Source: Sinorhizobium meliloti 4H41 (GTDB lineage Bacteria; Pseudomonadota; Alphaproteobacteria; Rhizobiales; Rhizobiaceae). Taken from it: a stretch of 64,000 nt of DNA. A model generated the notes under the pieces. It made no database searches. It had not been told where the DNA came from and worked only from the letters and a program-made list of their open reading frames with translations. The DNA lies in NCBI RefSeq assembly GCF_000375585.1, contig NZ_AQWP01000007.1:124538-188537 (forward strand), given 5' to 3'. Positions 1 through 10,057 of this stretch are shown piece by piece. Position numbers and translations under genes: made by a program. Positions within the stretch are counted from its first letter, which is position 1; the number at the start of each line of letters is the position of its first letter.

Positions 1-125
1 CTCAGGACGGAGCGGCGGCCGGTGCCGAACGTGACATGCGATTGCCATCGCCGACAAGGCGGATGGCGGCAAGAATTTTGCCGGTCGATAACAACCGATC
101 GGCGCCGGCGGGGACGGATCGGGTC
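1..125. other. Left edge, upstream of rlmH
   Basis: No complete gene fits here. One frame is open from base 2 to a TGA at 32-34 and could be the last codons of the gene upstream; rsfS often precedes rlmH in rhizobia, but ten codons are too few to identify it. The rlmH frame is also open leftwards without a stop, so upstream starts are formally possible. Confidence 0.3.
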
Positions 126-608
126 ATGCGTATCGGACTTTTCGCAGTCGGCCGCCTCAAGGCGGGGCCGGAAAAGGACCTTGCGGGCCGCTATCTCGAC
201 CGGTTCGCCAAGGCGGGTCCAGCCGTCGGCCTCGAATTGGCCCGTGTCGTGGAGACAGTCGAAAGCCGCGCCGGCAACGCGGAGACGCGCAAGCGCGAGG
301 AAGCCGGACAGCTTGAAAAAGCGCTCGCCGACGGCAGCCTGCTCGTGCTGCTCGACGAGCGCGGCAAGGCGCTCGACTCGGAAGCTTTCGCACACCTGCT
401 CGCTACCTTCAGGGATAGCGGCAAGCGCGATCTGATGATAGCGATCGGCGGTGCCGACGGACTTGATCCCGCGCTCCACGCCCGCGCCGACGCCGTGCTC
501 AACCTCGGCAGGATGACCTGGCCGCACCAGCTCGTGCGCATCCTCATCGCCGAGCAGCTTTATCGCTCCGTGACGATCCTTTCGGGGCATCCTTATCATC
601 GGGCCTGA
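126..608 (+). CDS. rlmH: 23S rRNA (pseudouridine-1915-N3)-methyltransferase RlmH
   Basis: The 160-residue product has the length and pattern of RlmH, a homodimeric SPOUT-fold enzyme that uses S-adenosylmethionine to methylate N3 of pseudouridine 1915 in helix 69 of 23S rRNA. Visible signatures are LLDERG near residues 75-80, the knot motif AIGGADG (106-112), TWPHQL (131-136) and the C-terminal HPYHR. The frame is open further upstream, but the ATG at 126 gives exactly the family length and the canonical MRIGLFAVGR start. The gene leads a same-strand run into an EnvC-like gene and ctpA. Confidence 0.95.
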   Translation: MRIGLFAVGRLKAGPEKDLAGRYLDRFAKAGPAVGLELARVVETVESRAGNAETRKREEAGQLEKALADGSLLVLLDERGKALDSEAFAHLLATFRDSGKRDLMIAIGGADGLDPALHARADAVLNLGRMTWPHQLVRILIAEQLYRSVTILSGHPYHRA

Positions 609-749
609 TCCGGCTGCCGCACCCCGCTGCCGCGCTTTCTTTCCGTAGATCCGGCCCGGTCCGCCTCCCGATACGATAACGCGAATATGTATTGGTTTGC
701 CCAGCCAAATCAGATTAGGGTCTCCTAACTTTTGGACTTATGAGACGGG

Positions 750-2174
750 ATGAGACCTCCAACGAATAGAGCCTGTTTGAAGCGGGGCGCGCGGCGGTTC
801 GGCTGCGGTACTGCGGTCATGGCGCTTTTCCTGTCGGTGATCGGCCCGACTGCGGCTCAGGACGCGCCCGCCGCCGCGCCGGCCGATGCGGGTGCCGCCA
901 AGCCGGCGCCGCCGGATCCGGCTGCCGATCTGGCGGTCCGGCGCGACAGTACCGCGAGCGAGCTCGAGGCACTGTCGAAGACGATCACGCTTTCGCGGGA
1001 TCGCTCCGAGGCACTCGAAAAGACGATCGCCGAGATCGACAAGAGCAACGAGACCCTCCGCGAAGCCCTCGTGGATTCGGCAGCCAAGCGGCAGGAGCTC
1101 GAACGCCGGATCGCCGACGGCGAAAGGAAGCTCGGCGATCTGCGCGTCAAGGAGGATGTGGTGCGGCGTTCGCTGCGGGCCCGTCGCGGCCTTTTGGCCG
1201 AGGTGCTCGCCGCTCTCCAGCGCATGGGCCGCAATCCGCCGCCGGCAATCCTCGTGACTCCGGAGGATGCGCTCGGCTCCGTACGCAGCGCCATTCTGCT
1301 CGGCGCCGTCGTTCCTGAGATACGCGAGCAGACCGACAGCCTCGTCGCCGACCTGCAGGCGCTCGCCGATATCCGCAGCGGCATCGCCAGCGAACGCGAG
1401 GAACTGACCGCGGCAATGACCGCCCGGCTCGAGGAAGAGCGGCGGATGTCGATGCTCGTCGCCGAAAAGGAGAAGCTGAGGCAACGCAATGCGGCCGATC
1501 TGGCGGTCGAACAGCGCAAGGCCGAGGAACTCGCCCTGCAGGCGGAGAACCTCGAGGGCCTGATCTCATCGCTCGAAAACGAGATCTCCTCCGTGCGCGA
1601 AGCGGCCGCCGCCGCCCGCGCCGAGGAGGAGGAACGCCGCCGCATGAGCGAGGCCGAGCGCGAGGCTGCGCGGGAGCTCGCCCGGAGTGCCGTGCCTGAC
1701 AAAAACCGCATTGCGCCGGCATATGTCTTTTCCGAGCTGCGGGAGCGGCTGACTTATCCCGTTGCGGGTTCGCTTGTGCGCCGTTTTGGCGACGCGGACG
1801 GAACGGGGCATTCGCTGCAGGGGATCATGCTCGAGACCAATGCAGGCGCGCTGGTGACTACGCCGGCGGACGGGTGGATCGTCTATGCCGGGAGTTTCCG
1901 CAGCTACGGGCAGATGATCATTCTCAATGCCGGTGACGGGTATCATATCGTGCTCGCCGGCATGGAAAACGTCAGTGTCCGGCCGGGGCAATTCGTCGTG
2001 GCCGGGGAGCCGGTGGCGGCGATGGGTGCAAAAAGAGTGGCGAGTGCGGCGGCCTTGGCGCTGGAAACCGACAGGCCAACGCTTTACATTGAATTCAGAA
2101 AAGACGGGAAGCCGGTTGATTCCCGACCGTGGTGGACCGCAGCAGAGGTTGGAAGGGCGCGAAATGATACGTAG
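750..2174 (+). CDS. EnvC-like murein hydrolase activator (M23 family, degenerate LytM)
   Basis: The protein has 474 residues. The N-terminus is basic, followed by a hydrophobic stretch and a plausible signal cleavage near residue 36 (PTAAQD). A long Glu/Arg/Ala-rich coiled coil covers about residues 60-310. The C-terminal 130 residues form an M23/LytM-like domain in which the usual zinc His/Asp ligands are not evident (GHSLQGIML, LYIEFRKDG). That architecture matches EnvC, which activates amidases at the septum rather than cutting peptidoglycan itself. It overlaps ctpA by 11 bases, so the two are probably translated from one mRNA. A role in daughter-cell separation is inferred from the family. 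Confidence 0.85.
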   Translation: MRPPTNRACLKRGARRFGCGTAVMALFLSVIGPTAAQDAPAAAPADAGAAKPAPPDPAADLAVRRDSTASELEALSKTITLSRDRSEALEKTIAEIDKSNETLREALVDSAAKRQELERRIADGERKLGDLRVKEDVVRRSLRARRGLLAEVLAALQRMGRNPPPAILVTPEDALGSVRSAILLGAVVPEIREQTDSLVADLQALADIRSGIASEREELTAAMTARLEEERRMSMLVAEKEKLRQRNAADLAVEQRKAEELALQAENLEGLISSLENEISSVREAAAAARAEEEERRRMSEAEREAARELARSAVPDKNRIAPAYVFSELRERLTYPVAGSLVRRFGDADGTGHSLQGIMLETNAGALVTTPADGWIVYAGSFRSYGQMIILNAGDGYHIVLAGMENVSVRPGQFVVAGEPVAAMGAKRVASAAALALETDRPTLYIEFRKDGKPVDSRPWWTAAEVGRARNDT

Positions 2175-3486
2175 AGCTTCACTTGTCCTGGTCGGGGCGC
2201 TGATGGGCGCGACGGCGATGGGCGTCGTCTACTCGGCAACCATGCCGGCCGTGGCCGCAAATTCGTCGACATACCGCGAACTGGCGATCTTCGGCGACGT
2301 GTTCGAGCGCGTGCGCGCGCAATACGTGACGCCGCCGCAGGATGACAAGTTGATCGAGAACGCCATCAACGGCATGCTCTCGTCTCTAGACCCGCATTCG
2401 AGCTACATGAACTCGACCGACGCCGAAGATATGCGTACCCAGACGCGCGGCGAGTTCGGCGGCCTCGGCATCGAGGTCACCATGGAAGAAGATCTCGTCA
2501 AGGTGACGAGTCCGATCGACGACACGCCCGCCGCGCGCGCCGGTGTGCTCGCAGGCGATTTCATCTCGAAGATCGACGGTCAGGACGTCCGCGGCCTCAA
2601 GCTGGAGGAAGCGGTCGACAAGATGCGCGGCGCCGTCGGCACGCCGATCAAGCTGACGATCCTGCGCAAGGGAGCCGAAAAGCCGATCGAACTGACGATC
2701 GTACGCGACGTGATCGCGGTCCGCGCGGTGAAGGTCCGTGTCGAAGGGGATGTCGGCTATCTCAGGGTCATCTCGTTTACGGAAAAGACCTTCGAGGACC
2801 TGAAGAAGGGCATCGAGAAGATCCAGGCGGAAGTTCCCGCGGACAAGCTCAAGGGCTATGTCCTCGACCTGCGCCTCAATCCGGGCGGCCTGCTCGACCA
2901 GGCGATCAATGTCTCGGACGCGTTCCTGGAGCGTGGCGAGGTCGTTTCGACCCGCGGCCGCAATCCGGATGAAACCCGCCGCTTCAATGCGACCCCGGGC
3001 GACCTGACCGGCGGCAAGCCTGTCGTCGTGCTCGTCAACGGCGGCTCGGCATCCGCGTCGGAAATCGTGGCCGGTGCTCTCCAGGACCTGAAGCGCGCCA
3101 CCGTTCTCGGCACGCGCTCCTTCGGCAAGGGCTCGGTACAGACGATCATCCCGCTCGGCGACGCCGGAGCGCTGCGTCTGACGACGGCGCTCTATTACAC
3201 GCCGTCCGGCAAGTCGATTCAGGGCACCGGCATCACGCCCGACATCAAGGTGGAGCAGCCGCTGCCGCCCGAGCTTCTGGGCAAGGTGGAAGCGCAGGGC
3301 GAATCCGATCTGCGCGGTCACATTCCGGGCCAAGAAGAGACCGAAGAGGGCTCCGGCTCGGTCGCTTACGTGCCGCCGGAAACCAAGGACGACATTCAGC
3401 TGAACTATGCGTTCGACCTGTTGCGCGGCAAGAAGACGGATCCGGCCTTCCCGGCCAACCCGGAACAGGCGCAGCTGAAGGAATAA
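2164..3486 (+). CDS. ctpA: Carboxy-terminal processing protease CtpA (S41 family)
   Basis: This is a 440-residue periplasmic serine protease. An N-terminal signal/anchor (residues 1-32) is followed by a PDZ domain around residues 95-185 (GGLGIEVTM, then DTPAARAGV) that reads substrate C-termini. The S41 catalytic core carries the nucleophile in GSASASE (294-300) and the general-base Lys322 in SFGKGS. The ATG at 2164 lies inside the end of the EnvC-like gene and gives a clean signal peptide; the frame is open further upstream but that part duplicates the coding of the preceding gene. Linkage to an EnvC-like activator suggests shared work in envelope maturation. Confidence 0.93.
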   Translation: MIRRASLVLVGALMGATAMGVVYSATMPAVAANSSTYRELAIFGDVFERVRAQYVTPPQDDKLIENAINGMLSSLDPHSSYMNSTDAEDMRTQTRGEFGGLGIEVTMEEDLVKVTSPIDDTPAARAGVLAGDFISKIDGQDVRGLKLEEAVDKMRGAVGTPIKLTILRKGAEKPIELTIVRDVIAVRAVKVRVEGDVGYLRVISFTEKTFEDLKKGIEKIQAEVPADKLKGYVLDLRLNPGGLLDQAINVSDAFLERGEVVSTRGRNPDETRRFNATPGDLTGGKPVVVLVNGGSASASEIVAGALQDLKRATVLGTRSFGKGSVQTIIPLGDAGALRLTTALYYTPSGKSIQGTGITPDIKVEQPLPPELLGKVEAQGESDLRGHIPGQEETEEGSGSVAYVPPETKDDIQLNYAFDLLRGKKTDPAFPANPEQAQLKE

Positions 3487-3556
3487 GCCCCTCACCTGCA
3501 GAGTTCCAGGTGAGAGGAATCAAGGAGGCGCCGGGCTGTTCAACCCGGCGCCTTTA
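3487..3556 (+). terminator. Inverted repeat and rho-independent terminator after ctpA
   Basis: After the ctpA stop there is an 8-bp hairpin (CTCACCTG at 3491 with CAGGTGAG ending at 3514). It is followed by a strong 9-bp GC stem (GGCGCCGGG at 3527 with CCCGGCGCC ending at 3552) and a short T-rich tail. The second hairpin looks like a true terminator closing the rlmH-envC-ctpA run. Confidence 0.75.
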
Positions 3557-3666
3557 TATTATCCATCGGCATGCAGTCGCATGTGCGATGATTCTGGCCT
3601 CCTTCAAGTCCATCGTCATGGCCAGCGGCGATTCGCGCCAGGATCGAAGCTCGACCGAGGCCCCGT

Positions 3667-4866
3667 TTGGCAACTGACCTCAACGCCCCGCTGGGCCAGA
3701 ACCGCAAGGAGAGACCGGCACGCAAGCGCGATCTCCGTCGCGTCCTGCGTTACTGCGGCCTCAGCCTCGGAGCCCTTGCGGTCATCGGGCTTTCCGCATG
3801 GAGCGCCCTTTCTCCCGGCCACCAGACCCGTTCGCCTGCAATGCCGGCAGCGACCGCGACCCTCGCCACCGAACCGGCGCCACCCTCGGAGGGCCGAAAA
3901 GCCAGGCCGGAGGCGCTCCACCGGAGCGGCGCTCTCTCCGGCGCACATGTCGAGGCCGTTCTAACCGATGATGGCGCGACGGTCAGGAAATACACGCCCC
4001 GTTCGCGCGAAACCGGCGGCCCCGCGCTGATCGGTGTCGAGCCCACGCGAGGGCAGGACCCTCGCATGGCAGCCCTTCCAAATGAAAGCCTGCTGGAAGA
4101 CCGCCCCGAAGGCCGCCTGCCGGTCATCGGCCCGGACGGGCTGAGGCCGATGGAGCAATATGCGCGCCCCTGGTCCGGCGCCCGCGGAACGCGGATCGCC
4201 ATCGTCGTCGGCGGCCTCGGCCTCAGCCAGACGGGGACGCAGCGCGCCCTCCGCGCACTGCCGGCGGAAGTGACGCTTGCCTTCGCCGCGGCCGGAAACA
4301 GCCTGCAGCGCTGGATGCAGGAGGCGCGGCGTAACGGCCACGAGATCCTGCTGCAGGTGCCGATGGAACCGTTCGATTATCCGAACAACGATCCCGGCCC
4401 ACACGCGCTGCGCGTTTCCTCCGATGCCGGGAAGAACCTTGCGGAACTGCATCGAAGCATGGGACAGATCACCAATTACACCGGCGTGATGAACTATCTC
4501 GGAGGCCGGTTTCTCTCCGATTCGGATGCGCTCGAGCCCGTCATGCGCGATCTCGGCAAGCGGGGCCTCCTGTTCCTGGACGACGGGACGTCGGCGCAAT
4601 CGCTCTCGGGCACGCTCGCCGGCGCCTTCGACGTGCCGCACGGTTTCGCCGATCTCGTGCTCGATGGCGAGCTCAGCCGCAATGCCATCCTGCGCAGACT
4701 CGACGAGCTGGAGCGCATCGCGCGGAGGAACGGCACCGCGATCGGGGTCGCTTCCGCCTTCGACGAAAGCGTGGCGGCCATTTCCGAATGGATCGAGGAA
4801 GCCGGCGGGCGGGGCATCGAGGTGGTCGGCGTGGCCGCACTCGTCAAAGATCCGAAACAAAACTGA
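3667..4866 (+). CDS. Divergent polysaccharide deacetylase family protein (DUF610/YibQ)
   Basis: The 399-residue protein has a basic cytoplasmic N-terminus, one membrane segment around residues 28-50, a low-complexity Ala/Pro-rich linker, and a C-terminal domain from about residue 175 of the divergent polysaccharide deacetylase family (IAIVVGGLGLS, later EILLQVPMEP and RGLLFLDDG). The start is taken as the TTG at 3667, preceded by GAGG; no ATG gives a plausible N-terminus. The substrate is unknown. It sits between ctpA and rppH, a common rhizobial arrangement, and is probably a membrane-anchored envelope protein. Confidence 0.82.
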   Translation: MATDLNAPLGQNRKERPARKRDLRRVLRYCGLSLGALAVIGLSAWSALSPGHQTRSPAMPAATATLATEPAPPSEGRKARPEALHRSGALSGAHVEAVLTDDGATVRKYTPRSRETGGPALIGVEPTRGQDPRMAALPNESLLEDRPEGRLPVIGPDGLRPMEQYARPWSGARGTRIAIVVGGLGLSQTGTQRALRALPAEVTLAFAAAGNSLQRWMQEARRNGHEILLQVPMEPFDYPNNDPGPHALRVSSDAGKNLAELHRSMGQITNYTGVMNYLGGRFLSDSDALEPVMRDLGKRGLLFLDDGTSAQSLSGTLAGAFDVPHGFADLVLDGELSRNAILRRLDELERIARRNGTAIGVASAFDESVAAISEWIEEAGGRGIEVVGVAALVKDPKQN

Positions 4867-4926
4867 TTTAAGCGCAGTGGACCATCGAGTCATACGGCTC
4901 GCGGCAACATGCAAAGGAAGGACGAT

Positions 4927-5454
4927 ATGGGGAAGGATAAGGGGCGCGTCATGACGGCTGAGGATCTGCCCTATCGGCCATGTGTCGGCGTCATGGTTCT
5001 CAACCGGCAGGGACTTGTCTGGGCCGGGCACCGGCTCGCCGTCGGCAATTCCGAATACGACGGTTCGCCGCAGCTCTGGCAGATGCCGCAAGGGGGCATC
5101 GACGAGGGCGAGGACCCGCTCGCGGCCGCCTATCGCGAACTCTACGAGGAGACCGGCATCCGCTCGGTCTCGCTCCTGGCGGAGGCGCCGGATTGGATCA
5201 ATTACGACCTCCCGTCGCATCTGATCGGGATCGGTCTCAAGGGCAAGTACCGCGGCCAGAGGCAACGCTGGTACGCCTTCCGCTTCGAGGGCGAGGAGAG
5301 CGAGATCGCCATTAACCCGCCGCCCGGCGGCCACGAGCCGGAATTCGACGCCTGGGAATGGAGGCCCATGCACGAACTTCCGGGTTTGATCGTGCCCTTC
5401 AAGCGCAAGGCCTATGAAGAGGTCGTCGCGGCATTTTCGCATCTGGTGCGATGA
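4927..5454 (+). CDS. rppH: RNA 5'-pyrophosphohydrolase RppH (Nudix)
   Basis: The 175-residue Nudix hydrolase carries the full Nudix box near residues 56-78 (GGIDEGEDP then RELYEETGI) and the WQMPQGG lead-in typical of RppH. RppH removes pyrophosphate from 5'-triphosphorylated mRNA and triggers RNase E decay. The ATG at 4927 is preceded by AAGGAAGGA at good spacing; in-frame ATGs also exist at 4909 and 4951. In the alpha group it has also been named IalA or NudH. Confidence 0.92.
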   Translation: MGKDKGRVMTAEDLPYRPCVGVMVLNRQGLVWAGHRLAVGNSEYDGSPQLWQMPQGGIDEGEDPLAAAYRELYEETGIRSVSLLAEAPDWINYDLPSHLIGIGLKGKYRGQRQRWYAFRFEGEESEIAINPPPGGHEPEFDAWEWRPMHELPGLIVPFKRKAYEEVVAAFSHLVR

Positions 5455-5474
5455 GCGAAAGGATACCGGAATAA

Positions 5475-5632
5475 GCCCCTCATCCGGCTGCCGCCACCTT
5501 CTCCCCGCTTGCGGGGAGAAGGACACGCGGCTCCGCCTTGCCCCGCATTCGACGGCGGAAGACGCCTGGCGTTTGCCGCCTGTCCCCTTCGCCCCGCTTG
5601 CGGGGAGAAGGTGGCCGGCAGGCCGGGCTGAT
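5475..5632. repeat. RIME-like palindromic repeat pair
   Basis: Two copies of a rhizobial intergenic palindrome lie between rppH and bfr. The first has a 12-bp perfect stem (CCTTCTCCCCGC at 5497 with GCGGGGAGAAGG ending at 5522). The second, near 5586-5611, is flanked by GGCCGGCAGGCC. The outer CCCTCATCCGGC motif is shared with the copies at 40.2, 54.6 and 62.3 kb. Being palindromic and between convergent genes, it may also end transcripts. Confidence 0.75.
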
Positions 5633-5662
5633 TTAATTCGCCGCCCTTGAGGGGGCTGGGAT

Positions 5663-6148
5663 TTACTCGGCTTCGTCGGCGGAAGCGGCGTTGAGCTGGC
5701 CGTATTTTTCCTCACCGATCTTGCGGAGCAGATCGAGCTGCGTTTCGAGGAAGTCTATGTGGCCCTCCTCGTCGGCGAGCAGTTCCTCGAAGAGCTTCAT
5801 CGAGACGTAATCGCCGGCCGCGTGACAGATGTCGCGGGAGTTCTTGTAGGCGGTGCGCGCGTCGTACTCGCCGGCAAGGTCGGCTTCCAGGACTTCCTTG
5901 ACGTTTTGCCCGATGCGCAGCGGCGCGACCGTCTGCAGATTCGGATGACCTTCGAGAAAGATGATGCGGGAGACGAGCTTGTCGGCGTGGTGCATTTCCT
6001 CGATCGATTCGGCGCGCTCCTTCTTGGCGAGCAGCGTGTATCCCCAATCTTCGAGAAGGCGGTAATGCAGCCAGTACTGGTTTACGGCACCGAGTTCGAG
6101 ATAGAGCGCTTCGTTAAGCTGCTCGATGACCTTTGCGTCGCCTTTCAA
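5663..6148 (-). CDS. bfr: Bacterioferritin
   Basis: The 161-residue product is a 24-mer haem-containing iron store. Counting from the TTG start, the di-iron ferroxidase ligands sit at Glu18, Glu51, His54, Glu94, Glu127 and His130, and the haem ligand at Met52, all in canonical positions. The TTG at 6146-6148 is chosen because a strong GGAGG lies just upstream and because it reproduces the family N-terminus ([19 protein letters not shown]); an in-frame ATG at 6172 would add eight residues. The gene start lies inside the 3' end of bfd, so the two are probably translationally coupled. Confidence 0.93.
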   Translation of the reverse strand: MKGDAKVIEQLNEALYLELGAVNQYWLHYRLLEDWGYTLLAKKERAESIEEMHHADKLVSRIIFLEGHPNLQTVAPLRIGQNVKEVLEADLAGEYDARTAYKNSRDICHAAGDYVSMKLFEELLADEEGHIDFLETQLDLLRKIGEEKYGQLNAASADEAE

Positions 6149-6425
6149 GATCCGCCCTCCGGTTTTCTTCATGGAATTGTCTGAGGCGGTTCATGAAATC
6201 AAATATATCGGCGTCCGTCGAGTCGCGGCGGGCGTGATATTGCTCGGTGGTGCGGATGATGATGTCGACGACGTTGGGAAAACATCCGCAGCAACGGCCG
6301 CGTTTTTCCATCGCATGATAGACTTTCGCCGGCACGATCAACTGCCAACAGTCCTCGTCGAGGAGGCCGACGATCGTGTCCTCGATCTCTTTCTCGGTGA
6401 TGAAGTTGCAACTGCAAACCAGCAT
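6114..6425 (-). CDS. bfd: Bacterioferritin-associated ferredoxin (Bfd-like, [2Fe-2S])
   Basis: The 103-residue protein begins [10 protein letters not shown]. Cys4 and Cys6 and the CCGC cluster (Cys45, Cys48) match the four [2Fe-2S] ligands of Bfd, which passes electrons to bacterioferritin to release stored iron. It is longer than E. coli Bfd (64 residues) because of a charged C-terminal tail. A frame-extending ATG at 6482 exists, but a promoter-like pair (TTGACG at 6488-6493, CTTTAT at 6464-6469, both read on the minus strand) overlaps that region, so the ATG at 6425 is preferred. It lies upstream of and overlaps bfr. Confidence 0.88.
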   Translation of the reverse strand: MLVCSCNFITEKEIEDTIVGLLDEDCWQLIVPAKVYHAMEKRGRCCGCFPNVVDIIIRTTEQYHARRDSTDADIFDFMNRLRQFHEENRRADLERRRKGHRAA

Positions 6426-6706
6426 TTCGTCGTGTCCATCATACGCAACGCTCTGATTTTGCGATAAAGCAAAAGAGGACATTTGCCGTCAACTAAAAAC
6501 TCTTCTCCATATGGTTGAAGGGTGCATTAGAGCGATTCTAAACTTGACGGAAATCGTCGCATTATCATTACATTAGGCGATTCTAAGGAGAGGATTTTTC
6601 CTCCATGACTTGTAATTCCGGCAACGGTGCCTGCGACATTTTTACACAGGTCGCCTTGGAGGCCTCAATCGCAAGGCGACGACTTCGCTGCGAGTAATGA
6701 CGGGGC
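6426..6706. promoter_or_regulatory. bfd-bfr promoter region with an iron-control-element-like box
   Basis: A near-palindrome, TTAGAGCGATTCTAAA, lies at 6528-6543. It resembles the ICE motif bound by Irr (TTTAGAA-N3-TTCTAAA), the right half being exact. A related half-site, TTAGGCGATTCTAA, follows at 6574-6587. The bfd promoter proposed on the minus strand lies at 6464-6493. A hairpin (GTCGCCTT at 6650 with AAGGCGAC ending at 6680) sits just beyond the 3' end of dnaE2 and may be its terminator. Confidence 0.5.
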
Positions 6707-9700
6707 TCAATGAAAATTGCGCCCCTTCGGCATGACCTCCGCTACCTGGGCGGCCGCCTCGCCTTCCGGTGCTGCGCGAGCGGGCAGGCCCAGGCGCAAT
6801 TGCCGGAGTTTTTTCTTTTCGCGGGCGTCCGCGCTCGGCCGCAAGACCTCGTCCGCGCGGTCGTTGACGCCGAAACGCCGCGCCTCCCGGCGCAGCAGGC
6901 CAAGCATCGGCGTTATATCCTCCAGATGATCGGCGACCACGTGAATGACGCCGCTCTGGTTCTGCAAGCGGCCGCGGACTTTCACAAGCCGCGATCCCAT
7001 GACCTGCCGCCGGTATTTCTGGAACGTCTTTTCCCAGACGATGATATTGGCGATGCCTGTTTCGTCCTCGATCGTCATGAAGATGACGCCATTGGCAGAG
7101 CCCGGCCGCTGCCTGACCAGTACAAGGCCCGCCACAGTCACCCATCTCCCCGTCGCGGTTGCCGCCAGATCCCGGCTGCGCAGGATACCCATTCGCGAAA
7201 AATCCTCCCGCATGAAGGACACGGGGTGCGCCTTCAGGGAGAGCGTCAGGGTGCGATAGTCATGAATGACCTGTTCGCCTGCCGGCATTTCGGGAAGAGC
7301 GACCTTGGGCTCGATCTGCAGATCGTCGGAACCCGCCCCTTCGAAAAGCGGCAACCGCTCCACCGCCGACTGCTCGTCGAGCGCCTTTACCGCCCAAAGG
7401 GCCGCTCGCCGGTCGAGACCTACCGACCGGAAGGCATCGGCATCCGCAAGGCGCTCCAGAACGGCGCGGGAAAGCCCGGACCGAAGCCACAGGTCATGAA
7501 CGGAGCGGTATCCCTCCCCCCGGCGCGCGACGAGCGCTTCCATATCCGTCTGCTTCAGGCCCTTGACCAATCGGAAGCCCAGCCGCACGGCCTTCCGGGT
7601 TTTGATCACCTCCCGCATGCTGGCGTGGCGCGGGTGGACAGCATTCTTGTCGAAGGAACCCTCGCCTTCGAGCAGGGCGTCCCAATCCGAATGGTTGATG
7701 TCGACCGGCAGCATTCTGACCCCGTGCTCGCGGGCATCGCGCACCAGTTGCGCCGGTGCATAGAAACCCATCGGCTGCGCGTTCAGGAGCGCGGCGCAGA
7801 AGATGTCCGGATAATAGGTCTTGAGCCAGGCCGAGGCATAGACGAGAGAGGCGAAGGAGGCAGCATGGCTTTCGGGGAAGCCATATTCGCCGAATCCCTT
7901 GATCTGGTTGAAGCAGCGCTCGGCGAATTCCCTCTCGTAGCCATTCGCGACCATGCCCTCCACCATCTTCCGCTCGAAGGTGTGGATCGTTCCGGTCCGC
8001 TTGAAGGTGGCCATGGCGCGGCGCAGGCGGTCGGCCTCGCTGGGCGAAAAACCGGCGGCGGTGATGGCGATCTGCATCGCCTGCTCCTGGAACAGCGGCA
8101 CGCCCAGCGTCCTTTCAAGGACCGCCTTCAATTCCGGGCTGGGATACACGACCGCCTCGCCGCTGCGCTGGGCTTCGCGCCGTTTCAGATAGGGATGCAC
8201 CATATTGCCCTGGATGGGACCGGGGCGAACGATCGCTACCTCGATCACCAGATCGTACATTTCGCGCGGCTGCAGGCGCGGCAGCATGCTCATCTGCGCC
8301 CGGCTTTCGATCTGGAAGACGCCGACCGTATCGGCGCGGCAGATCATGTCGTAAACCGCGTCCCGATGATCCTGGTAGATTTCAGCCAGCGTTATCGGCT
8401 TGCCGTAATGCGCCTCGAGCAGCTTGAAGCCCTTGGCAAGGCAGGTCAGCATGCCGAGCGCCAGCACGTCGACCTTCAGTATCTTCAGCTCGTCGAGATC
8501 GTCCTTGTCCCATTCGATCATGTAGCGGTCGGGCATGGCCGTGTTCATGATCGGCACGACCTCGTCGAGCCTGTCGCGGGTAATCACGAAGCCGCCCACA
8601 TGCTGCGAGAGGTGGCGCGGAAAATTCATGAGCAGACTGGCATAGGCAAGCACGCGCCTGGTGAGAGGGTCCGCCGCGTCGAGCCCCGCCCCTTTCGCCT
8701 GCTCCTCGGTGAAAGGCGAGGTGCCCCAGCCCCAGATCGAACTGACGAGAGCCGATTGAACGTCTTCCGAAAGGCCGAAGGCCTTGGCGACCTCGCGCCC
8801 GGCGGAGCGCGAGCGATAGCTGATCACCGCGGCGGTCAGGCCAGCATGCTCCTTGCCGTAAGTCCTGTAGATATACTGGATCACCTCTTCGCGCCGCTCG
8901 TGCTCGAAGTCGACATCGATATCGGGCGGCTCGTCGCGATCCTTCGACAGGAAACGGTCGAACAGCAGGGTGAATTTCTGCGGATCGACATCGGTGATGC
9001 CGAGGCAGAAGCAGACCGAGGAATTGGCCGCCGATCCCCGCCCCTGGCAGAGAATATTCACGCTGCGGGCAAATTTCACGAGCTTGTGCACGGTCAGGAA
9101 ATAAGGCTCGTATTTCTTGTCGTGGATGAGTTCGAGCTCATAGTCTATCTGACGCATCACCTTTTCCGGCACGCCTTCGCGATAGCGCTCGGCCGCACCT
9201 TCCGCGACGAGCCGCCGCAAGCTTTCGGCCGGCGTCTCGCCATCGGCGTTTTCATCCGGATATTGATGGCTGAGCTCGTCGAGGCTGAAGGTGAGCTCGC
9301 TGAAAAATTTCCGCGTATTGGCAAGCGCCTCGGGATAGTCGCTGAAAAGCCTGGCCATTTCCCTTGGGCCCTTCAGGTGCCTTTCGGCATTCTTCTGCAG
9401 AAGGAAGCCGGCGCCGGCGATCGGCACATGCTCCCGGATGGCGGTGACGACATCCGCGAGCGGCCTGTAATGCGGATCGTGATAGAGCGCGTCATTGGTG
9501 GCGAGCAACCCGATGCCGGTCTTTCGGGCAATGGCTGCCAGGACGGCAAAATCATGCCGGTCGAAACCGTCATAATGCGGCGCCAGCCCGAGATAGAGCC
9601 GGTTGCCCGCATGCTCCTGCAATGTCCCGAGCAGCACCTCCAGGCTCTCCGCCTCCGGCCGTCCTTCGCTTTGCATGACGATCAGAAGAAGCTCCTCCTG

Positions 9701-10057
9701 CCATTCGAGCAAGTCGGCGAGATGGAGCGTGCAGTCGCCCTTCTTCGAGCGCAGGTTCCCGGCGCTGAGCAGGCGGCAGAGATGCCCCCAGCCCCGCCTG
9801 TTTTTCGGATAGGCGAGAATGTCCGGCGTGCCGTCGGCAAAAACCAGGCGGGCGCCCGGCTGGAAGGGGTAGCCCTCCACCTTCGCCTTGGCATGGGCCC
9901 TGACGACGCCGGCGACGCTGTTGCGGTCGGCAATGCCGAGACCGGCAAGCCCCGCCTTCTTGGCGAAGACGACCATCTCTTCGGCCGGCGCCGCCCCTTC
10001 GAGGAAGGAGAAATTCGTGCGCGCACCGAGCTCGCAGAAGACAGTATCCGCGCTCAT
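6707..10057 (-). CDS. dnaE2: Error-prone DNA polymerase DnaE2 (ImuC)
   Basis: The 1116-residue C-family polymerase has an N-terminal PHP domain ([16 protein letters not shown] at residues 8-23), the polymerase core with QGRGSAANS and the acidic [14 protein letters not shown], a helix-hairpin-helix region, and a C-terminal OB fold ([15 protein letters not shown]). It is the catalytic subunit of the ImuA-ImuB-DnaE2 mutasome, which copies damaged DNA during SOS. The ATG at 10055-10057 overlaps the imuB stop by four bases. A longer frame reaching 10201 only re-reads imuB sequence. Length and motifs match DnaE2 rather than replicative DnaE1. Confidence 0.95.
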   Translation of the reverse strand: MSADTVFCELGARTNFSFLEGAAPAEEMVVFAKKAGLAGLGIADRNSVAGVVRAHAKAKVEGYPFQPGARLVFADGTPDILAYPKNRRGWGHLCRLLSAGNLRSKKGDCTLHLADLLEWQEELLLIVMQSEGRPEAESLEVLLGTLQEHAGNRLYLGLAPHYDGFDRHDFAVLAAIARKTGIGLLATNDALYHDPHYRPLADVVTAIREHVPIAGAGFLLQKNAERHLKGPREMARLFSDYPEALANTRKFFSELTFSLDELSHQYPDENADGETPAESLRRLVAEGAAERYREGVPEKVMRQIDYELELIHDKKYEPYFLTVHKLVKFARSVNILCQGRGSAANSSVCFCLGITDVDPQKFTLLFDRFLSKDRDEPPDIDVDFEHERREEVIQYIYRTYGKEHAGLTAAVISYRSRSAGREVAKAFGLSEDVQSALVSSIWGWGTSPFTEEQAKGAGLDAADPLTRRVLAYASLLMNFPRHLSQHVGGFVITRDRLDEVVPIMNTAMPDRYMIEWDKDDLDELKILKVDVLALGMLTCLAKGFKLLEAHYGKPITLAEIYQDHRDAVYDMICRADTVGVFQIESRAQMSMLPRLQPREMYDLVIEVAIVRPGPIQGNMVHPYLKRREAQRSGEAVVYPSPELKAVLERTLGVPLFQEQAMQIAITAAGFSPSEADRLRRAMATFKRTGTIHTFERKMVEGMVANGYEREFAERCFNQIKGFGEYGFPESHAASFASLVYASAWLKTYYPDIFCAALLNAQPMGFYAPAQLVRDAREHGVRMLPVDINHSDWDALLEGEGSFDKNAVHPRHASMREVIKTRKAVRLGFRLVKGLKQTDMEALVARRGEGYRSVHDLWLRSGLSRAVLERLADADAFRSVGLDRRAALWAVKALDEQSAVERLPLFEGAGSDDLQIEPKVALPEMPAGEQVIHDYRTLTLSLKAHPVSFMREDFSRMGILRSRDLAATATGRWVTVAGLVLVRQRPGSANGVIFMTIEDETGIANIIVWEKTFQKYRRQVMGSRLVKVRGRLQNQSGVIHVVADHLEDITPMLGLLRREARRFGVNDRADEVLRPSADAREKKKLRQLRLGLPARAAPEGEAAAQVAEVMPKGRNFH

